From Eunapius fragilis (lineage: Eukaryota; Porifera; Demospongiae; Spongillida; Spongillidae): a DNA stretch of 64,000 nucleotides. The notes under the pieces are model-generated. The model did not search any database, was not told the DNA's origin, and was given only the letters and a program-made list of their open reading frames with translations. Positions 11,886 through 22,365 of the stretch are shown here, piece after piece. Numbering within the stretch: the first letter of the stretch is position 1; each line of letters starts with the position of its first letter. Both the position numbers and the translations under genes were made by a program. Location: the NCBI GenBank assembly GCA_963681505.1, contig OY811971.1:3171278-3235277 (forward strand), given 5' to 3'.

Positions 11886-12240
11886 TACTCGGCCATTCCA
11901 GACACAATAACTACTATAATAACCTATCTTCAGCTATAACACAGATGGAGCTGTTAATTGGCGTGCACGTGATCCGTTTCCAATCCCTGTCTAAATAATC
12001 TATGATCTATCGAAAGTCACAGACAACATCTTTTATTTGTTGGTTCTGAAAAATGGATGGCGGTATCATATTTTATTACCTATATACGCTCCAGGTTAAT
12101 TGCTCTAGATTTGGATCGTTTGCCACCTTCCCCACGGACCTTTTGTAGGTTTGGATATGGACGGAACATTCAGTCCGATTGCTAGAAAGTCAGTATGGTA
12201 TTGCATGCTTGATCTGTGCCATAGTATGCATGCTCTACCA
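11886..12240. other. No gene recognised
   Basis: Unique-looking AT-rich sequence between the tandem array and the hAT remnant; no feature supported. Confidence 0.35.
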
Positions 12241-12800
12241 TATACCATTTGTTGAAATGTTTATGCGAGGGAGTTTTGAAAAATAAGTGGCGCGCAGAGC
12301 GATAGATGAATTTGAATAGGATCCTGAGATGCTAGAACAGTTTATTATTTGCAGTACATTGAGCAATAGCGAAGCATCCATGCATTGTGCTTCAGCATAA
12401 TTGATGCCTCTAGCCGTTGGGGAAGTAGGCTCCATCGCCGCGCTGTCGCTCCTGGATCAACTTGGCTGACGCTGGAATATGTAGCCAGGTACTTTCGAGC
12501 AAGCTTTGCAATAGTGGAAAATTGTGTGTCGTGCATTTTCCACCATTCCAAAGGATCTAAAGAGGCCATGACGATAATGATATGATTTCCGAGAGCCGAA
12601 GCCAAGCATCATATTCCTCCTTAACTGACTGCTACACACACACACACATTGTTGCACATCGTTGTGATGCCGTTCAATGTGTCTAGACAAAGTGGAGTGT
12701 TCCCTGGAGTACGGCCTGTGGCAGTAATGACACCGCCACGCTTTATCTGCGTACTCCTTTGATGCATGGACCTTGAAATGAGACCAGACAGCGGATGTGT
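12241..12800 (-). pseudogene. BED finger plus hAT dimerisation tail, internally deleted
   Basis: Minus strand, about 12790-12645: WSHFKVHASK..WRCHYC..REHSTLSRHIERHH, a BED-type zinc finger (C-x2-C ... H-x4-H). After a CA-rich spacer, 12600-12345 reads DPLEWWKMHDTQFSTIAKLARKYLA, then SLLPQRLEASIMLKHNAWML, the hAT C-terminal dimerisation region. The PSERLFS-type block normally between those two halves is missing and replaced by about 14 codons, and the catalytic middle of the transposase is absent. This is a compact deletion derivative joining the DNA-binding and dimerisation ends. I could not fix terminal repeats or a target duplication. Confidence 0.6.
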
Positions 12801-12964
12801 CTACACTACTACAGTACTACTTAACGTTCGCAATTGGCGTGAATCTCACGAATTCTTCGGGATTATACTCCAGGTTTGAAACAGGTTTGAGTCGCTGACA
12901 GAAGGTATAGGAATCGTTGGACACACATCGTATAACGTAACATGTCCGTACAATCGTGTAACGT

Positions 12965-13862
12965 AACAATAATTTTGGTCCGGGACCATAATTTCGGCGG
13001 ACCAAAACATTGCATGTCACGAAAGTTTTGGTCCGCCGAATATTATGGTCCCGGACCAAAATTTTGGTCCGGGCGGACCAATATTAAAATTTTGGCCCGG
13101 GTAAGTAAAAATTGGTCCGGGCCCTCCATTTACGCGTAGAACAGCATCTCAATAACAACTCTAAACCCTGAACTCAGCTAGTGGGTGAACAGTTGGGTAG
13201 CTGCTTTTCTAAGCTACGAAGGCTATGGAATAGTAGGCCGGGTTCAGCGCACCCCAAGTTTACGGATTAACCTTCCGGTCGCGATCTGACCAGGTCCCAC
13301 TTGTTTTTTACAGCTCATGTACACTTCATGAACAGCAATATTCACGACTGCAGACTTGCCTGGCCGGATCCCAGCCGCGCAGATTGTCAAACCGGACTTA
13401 CTAGTACTTCCTGATGAATTTCTAAAAATAAATAAATAATAATTCCTCAGCTGACATCTTGTTCAGAACTCTGCTTCGTCACAGGGCCGGGGGGAAAAAC
13501 TATAAGCGCTCGATGCAACGCAAACGGGCCGCAAACCACGTTACAAATATCTATGAATCAATCACCAGTAACAAATCGATAACACAGCTAGAGAGTATAT
13601 ATCTACAAACTGGTTTATCCGTTTGGCGCCTCGCCCGGCCACCATATATGCATTGCCCTCGTGCATACAGCTAGCATACACTACGTATCAAACTACCTGT
13701 ATTTGGCTAGTGAAGACTCTATAAATCGGCTGTATGGCTACTTCCAACATCCGAACCAAAATTTTCAGCCCGGACTATAATTTCTGGTAAGTTTGGTCCG
13801 GGCGGACCAAAATTTCGATACGGTGAATTTTGGTCCCGGACCTCGGACCAATTTTCCAGTCA
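12965..13862. mobile_element. Candidate element bounded by GGTCCG-rich inverted clusters
   Basis: The left cluster (12965-13125) contains repeated TTTTGGTCCGGG and GGCGGACCAAAA in both orientations, and the right cluster (13747-13862) carries the same words. The ~620 bp between them has no such motif and no recognised gene. Dense inverted subterminal words at both ends fit a non-autonomous DNA transposon. No target duplication was found, so this stays a candidate. Confidence 0.45.
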
Positions 13863-14470
13863 CAGCCCTCACAGCGGACGTGACTTTCAGAGCAAACAAT
13901 ACTGGTATTCCAAAGGCAAAGATGTTCAGAGCTCTAACCAATAGCCAACTGGAAAGCCCAAGGTCATATCAGCGGACTTATAAGTGCCGAAATTTGGGTT
14001 TATCCCTCCTACTCCAAAACCACCCACCACACTAACGAGCTTCTAGGCCTAGTAGAACGGTGGTACTCGTCTTTCAGATAGTTCAGTGCGTGAAGTTCAG
14101 TACTCGCCTAGAGTCAAGACGTTTGCAAATAAAGGAATATTCATTAGGGGACGTAGGTATTTTGATGGATGATTGATATATATCGTATAGCTCGGGTGGT
14201 CATAAATGAATCTCTTCTAAAATAAAGAATGGTGCAAAACGACAGGGAAAATAGCTCCCACTTCGATCATCAATACCTTGATTACAGATTAAGTAAAAAT
14301 GATCTGCAGAATCCGATAGCAAACAGGACTCCTTCGGATACAGACCGGCAGGAGAGACGTTCCATCGTTCAGTTTTACGTGTTCTTAACCCAGAAGGCTA
14401 CCGAACGCTGGCACGAACGAGAGTAAATGGTTCATAGTGTGTAACTGATGTGGCAGTAAGTGCTAGGAAG
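13863..14470. other. No gene recognised
   Basis: An open frame at 14229-14426 on plus (65 codons, starting MVQNDREN) has charged, coding-like composition, but I found no splice partner or domain. Nothing else is supported. Confidence 0.3.
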
Positions 14471-14476
14471 GACGTG

Positions 14477-14865
14477 GGTGGTTTGGCTCGGAAGATATGT
14501 GGGCTTGAAATTGATGCATGTAGTCGTTTAATGTTATACGCCCAAACCTGGATTTGTCATAAAACATCCCATATAGCGTGTCAGACACTGCCCCAATTAC
14601 TACAATACACCCCTTACGAATATCATGCATCGAAGAACTCTGAAAAAAAAAAAAAAAACGGTACCACATACACACATAAGGAAATGGTGGACATTAAAAA
14701 ACAATCTTGAGATGTCACTCACTGTTGGTGTCACTCTCAACTGGATGATAGAGGCTAAGACGTGACTTTTCCATCCTAACTCTGTCCTGCGTAGCATTGA
14801 AGGCATCTGAGTTGAGCTGAGCCTCAGTAAGTGAAGTGCCCTTCTCAAAGCTTGCATGGATGGCC
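14477..14865 (-). CDS. Possible two-exon 3' end of an unknown gene
   Basis: On minus, a T-rich acceptor ending TTTAAAAG (about 14866) opens a frame (MQALRRALHLLRLSSTQ..) that reaches a donor CCAACA|GTGAGT near 14722. A poly-T acceptor ending TTTCAG near 14644 then opens SSSMHDIRKGCIVVIGAVSD..FGRITLNDY and runs to a stop at about 14463. The phases agree. An alternative frame of the first exon (AIHASFEKGTSLTEAQLN) is also open, so the assignment is uncertain. I do not recognise the product. Confidence 0.3.
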
Positions 14866-15147
14866 TTTTAAAAAACAGTTGTATTCATTTTAATAAGCTT
14901 GGGACTCCTGCCTGACTTGCTAACTTCTGGTTCACTGCAAAATCTTACTTCCACTAGTTGGAAAGTGGACTCCATTCGAACTGTAAAGTTTGTAACTCAT
15001 TGATGGACTGATGAATGTCTTAAGAACGACCTAGGTATCTCTTGACAATTGTTAAAAACATGCACTCCGTCCCTTTCGTACATGTATGCATTGTATAATA
15101 GTTTCTGTGCATGCGACGCTGCAGGTTATCAGCAGTGCTATATAGCA

Positions 15148-15222
15148 TGCATGGCCTGCGCCAATTTCCTTTGGCACTGACGCCATGGCCTGCTCCAATT
15201 TCCTGTGGCACTGACGCCATTC
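15148..15222 (+). repeat. Two-copy ~35 bp direct repeat upstream of the beta-helix gene
   Basis: CATGGCCTGC(G/T)CCAATTTCCT is followed by TGGCACTGACGC and repeats immediately. It sits about 120-190 bp before the ATG of the next gene. A regulatory role is possible but there is no direct evidence. Confidence 0.7.
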
Positions 15223-15338
15223 AATAATTTCACCTGAAAAAACGACGTTTCGGTGGCACTCACTGCCAATAAAAGTTCAATGGCAGGAAATAGATTATAA
15301 ATTTCTCCACGAACCGAACAGATATAATATATTCTTTA

Positions 15339-18300
15339 TTGAGAACGATGATTGGGTTGTTATTCATTCTACATACATGTATTGTAGGGAGCTATGTAGA
15401 TGCTACGTCAGATCAGATCGTTACTATTCAACCTGGCTATGCTCTGCAGGACTACCTGTGCAACGGTACGCTCCAGTCTAATATCACTCTTGTGTTGGAC
15501 AATGGTGAACATCGTATATCTTCTGAACGGTCGTGCAATATCTCCAATGAAGGTGGCATTATGATAACGGGATCATCAACCCAAAGAATAACAATACGTT
15601 GTGAAGGGAAAGGAAGAGCGTTTGTGTTTGTTTCAGTACGAAGGTTGACAATGGAAAGTATCACATTCATAAACTGTGGCATACAACTTCTATCAATCGA
15701 GATTACTTTTATCTTGAACTGCACTTTTCGAAATTGTTCAAACGGAGCGATACTGTCAAAATCAGCATGCATCGCATTTAGCGATACTCGTGATGGTGCT
15801 GTGACATTGCATGGATCGACGGGTTATGTTAGTATCACGAACTGCACATTTCTGAATAACAGAGCTGATGGTGATGGTGGTGCTATTAGCCTGTCTGGAT
15901 CAATAGGTAATGCTCATATCACAGGATGCACATTTCAGAATAACAGGGCTGATGGTTTTTATAGTGTTGGTGGTGCTGTTAGCCTGTATGCATCATCAGG
16001 CAATGCTCATATCATAGATTGCACATTTCTGGACAACAGTGCTGGTGGTTATGGTGGTGCTATTAACCTTTATGGATCATTTGACAAAGCTCATATCACA
16101 GGCAGCACATTTCATAATAACAGTGCTCGTGATGGTGGTGCTATTAACCTGTCTGGATCATTTGACAATGCTCATATCACTGGCTGCACATTTCAGGACA
16201 ACAGTGGTGGTTGGATTGGGGGTGCTATTAAACTGTCTGGATCAACAGGCAATGCTCATATCACAGGCTGCACATTTCAGGACAACAGCGCTGGTTTTAT
16301 TGGTGGTGCTGTTTGCTTGTCAGAATCATTCGACAATGCTTATATCTCAGGCTGCACATTTCAGAATAACAGTGCTGATCGTGATGGTGGTGCTATTAAC
16401 CTCGTTGGATTATTTGAAAATGCTCATATCACTGGTTGCACATTTCAGGACAACAGGGTTGATGGTTATGGTGGTGGTGGTGCGGTTATCCTATCTGGAT
16501 CAACAGGCAATGCTCATATCACGGGCTGCACATTTCAGAATAACAGTGCTCGTGATGGTGGTGCAATAAAACTATCTGGATTATACTACAATTCTTACAT
16601 CACAGACTGCACATTGCAGGACAACAGGGCAAGTCTTAATGGTGGTGCTGTGTATTTGGATGGACGAATTGGCAATGTTAGCATCACAAACTCAACATTT
16701 TATGTCAACAATGGTCAGAGAGGAGGAGCTATAAGCATAAAAAAGGAAATGAGTTCTTATGTATTCATCAGCATGTCATCATTAACAAACAACACATCAG
16801 ATGCAGGAGCAGCAATCTATGCCTATCAAGGTGATATCTATGCTTCCAGCAATTCACAAAAAGAAAAGGGCCACCCCATTCTACAGGATGTGATTGTTAA
16901 AGATCATCATTGCTCTTCTGATAGATGTGCAGGAACCATTTACTTTAGAGGAGTGACAATGGAGATCATTGGAAGCACATCCACAGGGAGTCATTTCGTG
17001 TCTAATTCTCCCCAAGGTGCAGTTCAAGGAGAAAATGGATTATTGCTGCTACGGGGTTACATCATATTTGCAAATAACACAGGAGTAAATGGAGGGGCCA
17101 TAAGTCTGTCTAACAATGCTCCAGTGTACTTTTATGAAAATTGTGACGTGAAATTTTTACAAAACATAGCAAATGGATATGGTGGTGCTATTTACAACAA
17201 TGGAAAATACAATGCCCCTAATCAGTATACAGATGTGTCTATAAGCATATCATGTATTTTATATTTCTCTGTATATAGTTTTGAAGGTTGTAGAAACAAC
17301 TTCAGGATAACCTTCGTTAATAACCATGCACAGCAAGGTGGCCATGCTGTATATGCCACACCTATAAATGGCGATTGTGAAGATTGCTTGTATTCTCATT
17401 TCTATTCTGACATTCATCTGGTGAACAGATTCATCATTACTCCATTACCAGGAGACATCAAGGATGTCCAAGTACTCTCCTTCCCAGACCACGTGAACTA
17501 TTGTGGCTGCAGTGATCCTTATTTGTGCAATGGTACAAGTCCACAACTTACCACATATCCTGGTAGGACTGTGAGAATTAAGGTTACCTCACATGATAAT
17601 GAAAACCAGCTATCCCCAGGTGTGGTCTACACACAAGTAAATAGAATTGGCATTACCTCTCAAATCATTACGCTTGGACCTCGACAGCCAGCTCAGTGGA
17701 TTGGATCAGTATGTGGCACGATGGAATATAACATTTATGGACCAGAAATGGCTTCACTCCAATTGCTACTGTACAATGATCCCAGTGGTTCCTCAACAGT
17801 CATTGATGTGAAGCTGCTACCATGTGGGCCATGGTTCACTCTGACACCAGATATGATGTGTAACTGTTCCCAGTTATTCATAACATTAGGAATGGCCTGT
17901 GATCCATCAGAGCGTATTGTGACTAGAAATAAAAATAACTGGATTGGTGTGTACAGTAACACTCTTCCAGCAGTGGCTCAATCATGTCCTGTGGACTACT
18001 GCAATAGTAACATAACCAAGATGTCTCCAGAAATGCTTATGGACATGTGCAATGGAGGACGTGCAGGCATTCTTTGTGGACACTGTCCAGGAAACCTTAG
18101 TGTGGTCTTTGGTTCTACCAAGTGCCAGGAGTGCTCAGATGTGTGGCTGACCACACTTGTAATGTTTGCAGTGTTGGGTGTCTTCCTGGTTACAGCACTG
18201 TTCTTCTTCAACCTCACCATCACACAGGGCACACTCTATGGGCTCATCTTCTATGCCAACATTATCCAAGTCAATACTTCTATATTCTTCAAGCAGTCCA

Positions 18301-19435
18301 TTCTAAATCGATTGCATGCCATTGTGTCATTAGTGAACCTTGACCTTGGGCTCCCTATGTGTTTTTACAAGGGAATGGATGATGCTGACAAGGCTGGCCT
18401 TCAGTTTGTGTTCCCTGCTTACCTCATCATCATCACCATGGCAACCATTGTGGTATGCCACTACTGTCTTCAACGATCTCCAACTACCTCCACTCGGTTT
18501 TCTCTTTATAGGGTTTCCAACATCATTGGAGAAAGAGCAGTTGGTGTTCTATCTCTCTCATCTACTTGTCATATTCCAAATTGTTGAGAACAATCATTGA
18601 TATTCTAACATATTCCACAGTTCACGTTTCCAGTGGTGTCATGAAGGTCTGGTTCTATGATGGAAATGTGGAATACCTCCATGGGAAGCATATCGCTTTG
18701 TTTTTGGTTGCTATAACAACATGTATCCTGTTCCTCCTTCCATACACCATTGCTCTCACTTTCATTCCAATCATTGAGCAGTATAGCGAACACAACAGAC
18801 TGTTCTGCTATCTCCACAAGAAGGCCAACCAGATCAAACCAATGAATGATGCCCACTATGCTCCCTATAAGGGGGAGTGGCGATGGTGGCTGGGAGCAAG
18901 GCTTTGGCTTCTAGTTGTCATGTACAGTTTAAATCCAGTGTATAGTTCGGACAAACCATCTCTGCTTCTCACAATCCAGGCTACTATGGTGATCTTGTTC
19001 ACTATAGCACAGGCAAGTATAAAGCCATTTGGACTGTCATATAAAACGATGCATCAAAGCAACAGACCTATCCACTTCTACAATCAGTTGTATAATAACC
19101 TTGACATGTTTTACCTCCTCAACTACGTGGCGCTGGCTATGATAATGTCATACATTATAGACCAAGGTTTAGACCATCAACAAGTTGCAGCAGTGACTGT
19201 TGGTGTTTTGGTGGGTCTGTATGTAGTGATGTTGATGGTCACTGTTTTGTACCATCTCATTGTGGCCATTCTCAAGGCATGCATGATATATGACATAACC
19301 AGAGAGAAGTTTAATGCATCATTTGAAAAGAGCAAACCATTGGTTCCTACCATGATGGAGTTGGATGAAACCACCAACTGTACTACTGTCAGTACCACTA
19401 CCGTGGCAGTCAGGGAACCTCTGTGTGAAGATTAA
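15339..19435 (+). pseudogene. Secreted/membrane beta-helix repeat protein with multi-pass C-terminus, one 2-bp frameshift
   Basis: The ATG at 15339 starts a signal peptide (hydrophobic stretch GLLFILHTCIVGSY). Residues ~160-470 hold about eleven 27-30-residue units of the type CTFQNNSA..GGAINLSGS..NAHITG, which predict a right-handed parallel beta-helix (pectin-lyase or Pmp-like). A Cys-rich segment (GGRAGILCGHCPGN, CQECSD) precedes membrane helices from residue ~930. In the (TC)4 run at 18552-18559 the frame is lost. The first frame ends at 18587, while the frame opened by removing one TC continues as LIYLSYSKLLRTIID and adds five or so further membrane segments, ending at TAA 19435. The join falls between natural flanking residues, so an extra TC dinucleotide (allele, error or lesion) is the simplest reading. 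Proteins of this type are frequent in sponges, and an adhesion or receptor role is inference. Confidence 0.8.
15836..16700 (+). repeat. In-frame coding tandem repeats (81-90 bp unit)
   Basis: These are the DNA units that encode the beta-helix rungs. Each contains GGTGGTGCTATTA, AATGCTCATATCAC and TGCACATTTCAG. Nucleotide identity is high between neighbouring units, which implies recent unequal exchange. Because units are multiples of three, alternative open frames run through the array and are not genes. Confidence 0.9.
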
Positions 19436-19498
19436 ATGTCACAGTCAACTATGGTCTATCACTATTTGAAGATTGAATTTAAAAATATAGCTTAGTGA

Positions 19499-19504
19499 AA
19501 TAAA
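19499..19504 (+). promoter_or_regulatory. AATAAA polyadenylation signal
   Basis: A canonical hexamer 64 bp after the TAA of the beta-helix gene on the same strand. Confidence 0.6.
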
Positions 19505-19696
19505 ACATTGTCTAGAGCTGATGATAGTCATTTAGCAAGAATTTGCTTAGGCATTTGGGTATAAAAACTTAATAGGTCACAATGGCTACATGCATGCATA
19601 CTATAGTTGGCTGACTGACACTGCTTCTTACCAAGAGATACTCATCACCCTTATTATCTTTGGGCATTTGGTAGGCGGTCACAACACTGTGTAAAA

Positions 19697-19912
19697 AGGG
19701 TTGTTATACTCGCCTATACAACATTGGTATACAAGTAGTTATACAGCATTTGTTATACACATTGCGTATAACTGTGTATAACTGTGTATAATGGTGGTAT
19801 GTACTAATTACAAAACCACCATGAAAATAAAGGTTGTTATATACTCGCCTGTATATCATTGTTATAACAAGTAACTGTTATACACATTGTCTATAACTGT
19901 GTATGTGAGGCT
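19697..19912 (+). repeat. Imperfect tandem duplication, ~130 bp apart
   Basis: GTTATACTCGCCT.TA and TTATACACATTG..TATAACTGTGTAT occur at 19700-19790 and again at 19833-19908, separated by ACAAAACCACCATG. It directly precedes a palindromic MITE. Confidence 0.7.
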
Positions 19913-19918
19913 AATTTT

Positions 19919-20205
19919 ACAAGTAAATAAAAAACATTCTTAATGAGAAAGTTGGTGGGATATAGGATTTGAAGGCAATGGTGATGCAAAAAGCAAGGAA
20001 ACAAGGGTATGTAATAGTAAGGGAAAATGTCATAGTCCTATATTTAGCGGCCCGTTTGTAGTATATACTATGTTCGTGTGCTAATATAGGACTATGATAT
20101 TTTCCCTTACTATTACAGACCCTTGTTTCCTTGCTTTTTGCACCACCATTGCCTTCAAATCCTATATCCCACCAACTTTCTCATTGAGGTTTTTTATATA
20201 CTTGT
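19919..20205. mobile_element. Palindromic MITE, copy 1
   Basis: Long inverted arms: the left arm contains AAAGTTGGTGGGATATAGGA, AAAGCAAGGAAACAAGGG and GGGAAAATGTCATAGTCCTA, and the right arm carries their complements (TAGGACTATGATATTTTCCC and so on). Ends are ACAAGTAA and TATACTTGT. Nearly the whole 287 bp folds back on itself around a short loop (TTAGCGGCCCG). It belongs to the same family as 20600, 26833 and 43700. Confidence 0.88.
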
Positions 20206-20599
20206 TTCCTTCATTTTTTTCATGCACATTATTCCAATGCATATTTGATGTTGTTGATGATCGTAATTGATCTGTAATGTTCAGCCACCATTGTTATAAT
20301 TAAATGTAAACCAAGCATTTGCCAGCTGTTTTCAGTGCACTCGGCCGCAGTTGCCTTAAATACGACAAGCTATTCAGGCAGGCTGCAGCCACACTGCCAA
20401 TCCAAAAGTGTGAAGGTCACCTATCGTCACCCGTTATTGTTTGGTGTGACGATGAAAATCGGGTGGAGGTCACACCAAAATTTATCACTGGTGTGATTTC
20501 ACTCCAGCAATGGTATGAAATTTTCAGTGTGATTTCATCCTATAGTAGGCGATCTCCGTTATTCGTGTGAATTCATTTCTCATGTAAGCTATATATGTA

Positions 20600-20863
20600 A
20601 CAAGTAAAAACGTTCTCAATGAGGGTATAGGATTTGAAGGCAATGGTGGTGCATAAAGCAAGGAAACAAGGGTCTGTAATAGTAAGGGAAAATGTCATAG
20701 TCCTATATTTAGCGGCCCGTTCGTAGCATATACTATGTCCATGTAGGACATAGTATATGCTATATATAGGACTATGACATTTTCCCCTATTACTACAGAC
20801 CTCTGTTTCTGCACCACCATTTCCCACCAACTTTCTCATTGAGAGGGTTTTTTATTTACTTGT
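20600..20863. mobile_element. Palindromic MITE, copy 2
   Basis: Same arms and ends as copy 1 (ACAAGTAA ... TTACTTGT), including the loop motif TTAGCGGCCCG. The right arm has lost the CCTTGCTTTT and CCTTCAAATCCTATA blocks. It shares more than 90 bp of right-hand flank with copy 1, so it arose with it by local duplication rather than by an independent insertion. Confidence 0.85.
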
Positions 20864-20973
20864 TTCCTTCATTTTTTTTCATGCACATTATTCCGATGAT
20901 GTAGTTGATGATCGAAATTGATCCGTAATTGATCCGTAATGTTCAGCCACCAATGTCACATTGTAAACCAAGC

Positions 20974-21428
20974 TTAGTAAGAGTAGGTAGCTACTGGTAC
21001 AAGCACAAGTACGACATACCTTTGAGTGACCTTAACTCTTTTCGCCAAGCGAGCACGTTCGGGACTCTGCCAATATCGTTGTCTTTTAGCAGCCCTTTCC
21101 TTTTCAAGCTCCGCTCGATACCTGGCGCATCGAGAGGTCCGTTTCTTTTCAGGCTCTGCTCGATACATAGATCTCACGTTCAGAGCCCGTTTTTTTTCAG
21201 GCTCTGCTCGATACTTCTCACGTTCAGAGGCCCGTTTCTTTTCAGGCTCTGCTCACGTTCAGAGGCCCATTCCTTTTCAGGCTCTGCTCGATACCTTGCG
21301 TTTCGAGAGGCCTGTTTCTTTTCAGGCTCTGCTTTGTAGCTCGTTCGGGCAGAATGTAATACGCCGTCTGGAGTTTTGAGGTACTTTGCTCGTCGTTTGG
21401 CTTTCTTCTTTTCCTGAGGTGAAGACAT
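20974..21428 (-). pseudogene. Lys/Arg-rich tandem-repeat first exon (frameshifted)
   Basis: An ATG at 21428 starts MSSPQEKKKAKRRAKYL, followed by ~17-residue units of the form ARYRAEPEKKRAS. About 51-bp DNA units repeat roughly six times. One unit lacks about 10 bp (after GAACGTGAG) and another lacks a base (GCTCTGAACG against GCCTCTGAACG), so the repeat frame is broken into two overlapping frames. The 3' side reaches a donor-like ACTCAAAG|GTATGT near 21019. Similar charged repeat tracts occur at 9985-10155. The product is unknown, possibly a nucleic-acid-binding coil. Confidence 0.55.
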
Positions 21429-21809
21429 TTTGAGAAAAACAACTTCACTAAGTTACAACGAGCGTCAAACCAACAACGATCGAAGCACAAGAATGATTAT
21501 AGTACGCACGTGCACGTTATTAAATACATGTAGTGCCCAATTTGCAAAACCTGATACATGCCACAGTTAATTCCCACTAAGTGTAGTGCCCAGACCGTAC
21601 ACATTTGATTACATCATGTATACTACTAGTACTTCGTATAAAGAGCGAAGTATGACGAATCCGAGTCGTGTCAGTGCAGTAAGTTTAACTATACGTGATT
21701 TGCTAACACAACCACCGATATATGTCATGTAGCCTAGAGACGTTTTGACCACAGAAGCGAGAATGCCAACAAATTCTGAAGCCATTGGTGTGATTTTCAT
21801 TTCTTTAAA

Positions 21810-22090
21810 GTGTTCCTATCCCGAGTTATGCGTGGTCAAAAACAACAAGAAGTAGAACGAGATATACGTGGGACTGGGTACGAGTATGGAAAATAGTTTT
21901 GTCAAAGATATTAGACTGTTCTCTGCAACCACGCGGTTTTGTGACATCAAACAAACACAAAACTGCTTGTTGTTGCCTTCTTGTACGATGACGACAACAA
22001 GGTAAGCCATCCGCTCGTCAGGAGTCTTGTTAGAAGCGGGTCGCGTTTTTTAAAATTACTTCATAATCGGGGTCAAATCCTATAAGAGAG
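21810..22090 (+). repeat. Dispersed repeat of unknown class, copy 1
   Basis: It runs from GTTCCTATCCCGAGTTATGCGT through GGGACTGGGTACGAG, a TTCTCTGCAACC..CGGTT..TGTGACAT block and GTCTTGTTAGAAGCGGGTCGCG to CGGGGTCAAATCCTATAA. The complete unit recurs inverted at 43313-43572, and its GGTACGAG end recurs at about 25130-25330 and 47590-47630. It is short (~270 bp), with no terminal inverted repeats seen. It could be a SINE or a MITE. Confidence 0.6.
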
Positions 22091-22244
22091 TTACCAACGT
22101 AACGTTAACGTAACTCTCGATAGAAGTGAATCTACAAGGAAAACACGGAAAGAACTATGTGATGACTGTCACAGTATATAAGCTATATAAGGTGATAAAT
22201 TTGCCAAGTACTTTCAAATTATATGCAATGCAAGTTTTTCAGAA

Positions 22245-22365
22245 ATTTATAACATGACATATCATAATAAAATAAGAAACTACCTAATCTAAACAGTGTA
22301 CATGTCCGAGGCAAAGCATCTAGACAGCATTGCAGTGGCATTTGCTTTAAAAAGGTTAAGATTTA
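22245..22365 (-). mobile_element. Very short LINE 3' stub
   Basis: ATAACATGACATATCATAATAAA, then GTACATGTCCGAGGCAAAGC, GACAGCATTGCAGTGGCATT and GTTAAGATTTAG, match 8548-8661 almost base for base apart from small gaps. Only the last ~120 bp of the element is present, as expected for 5'-truncated insertion by target-primed reverse transcription. The left (3') junction follows TTTTTCAGAAATTT. Confidence 0.8.

Larger units (their letters stand above)
19919..20975 (+). repeat. Local duplication: MITE plus flank in two copies
   Basis: 20200-20318 and 20860-20972 share TTGTTTCCTTCATTTTTTT, CATGCACATTATTCC, GTTGATGATCG, GTAATGTTCAGCCACCA and TGTAAACCAAGC. Together with the two MITE copies this makes a duplicated block of roughly 375-400 bp, separated by about 280 bp of unrelated sequence (20319-20599). 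Confidence 0.8.

Noticed and set aside
16039..16569. 176-codon frame inside the beta-helix gene
   Set aside because: It is an out-of-frame reading of the 81-90 bp coding repeats, open because the unit length is a multiple of three.
18340..18600. Overlapping frame as a separate membrane protein
   Set aside because: It is the third frame across the slip region; hydrophobic appearance comes from the T-rich codons of the true membrane segments.
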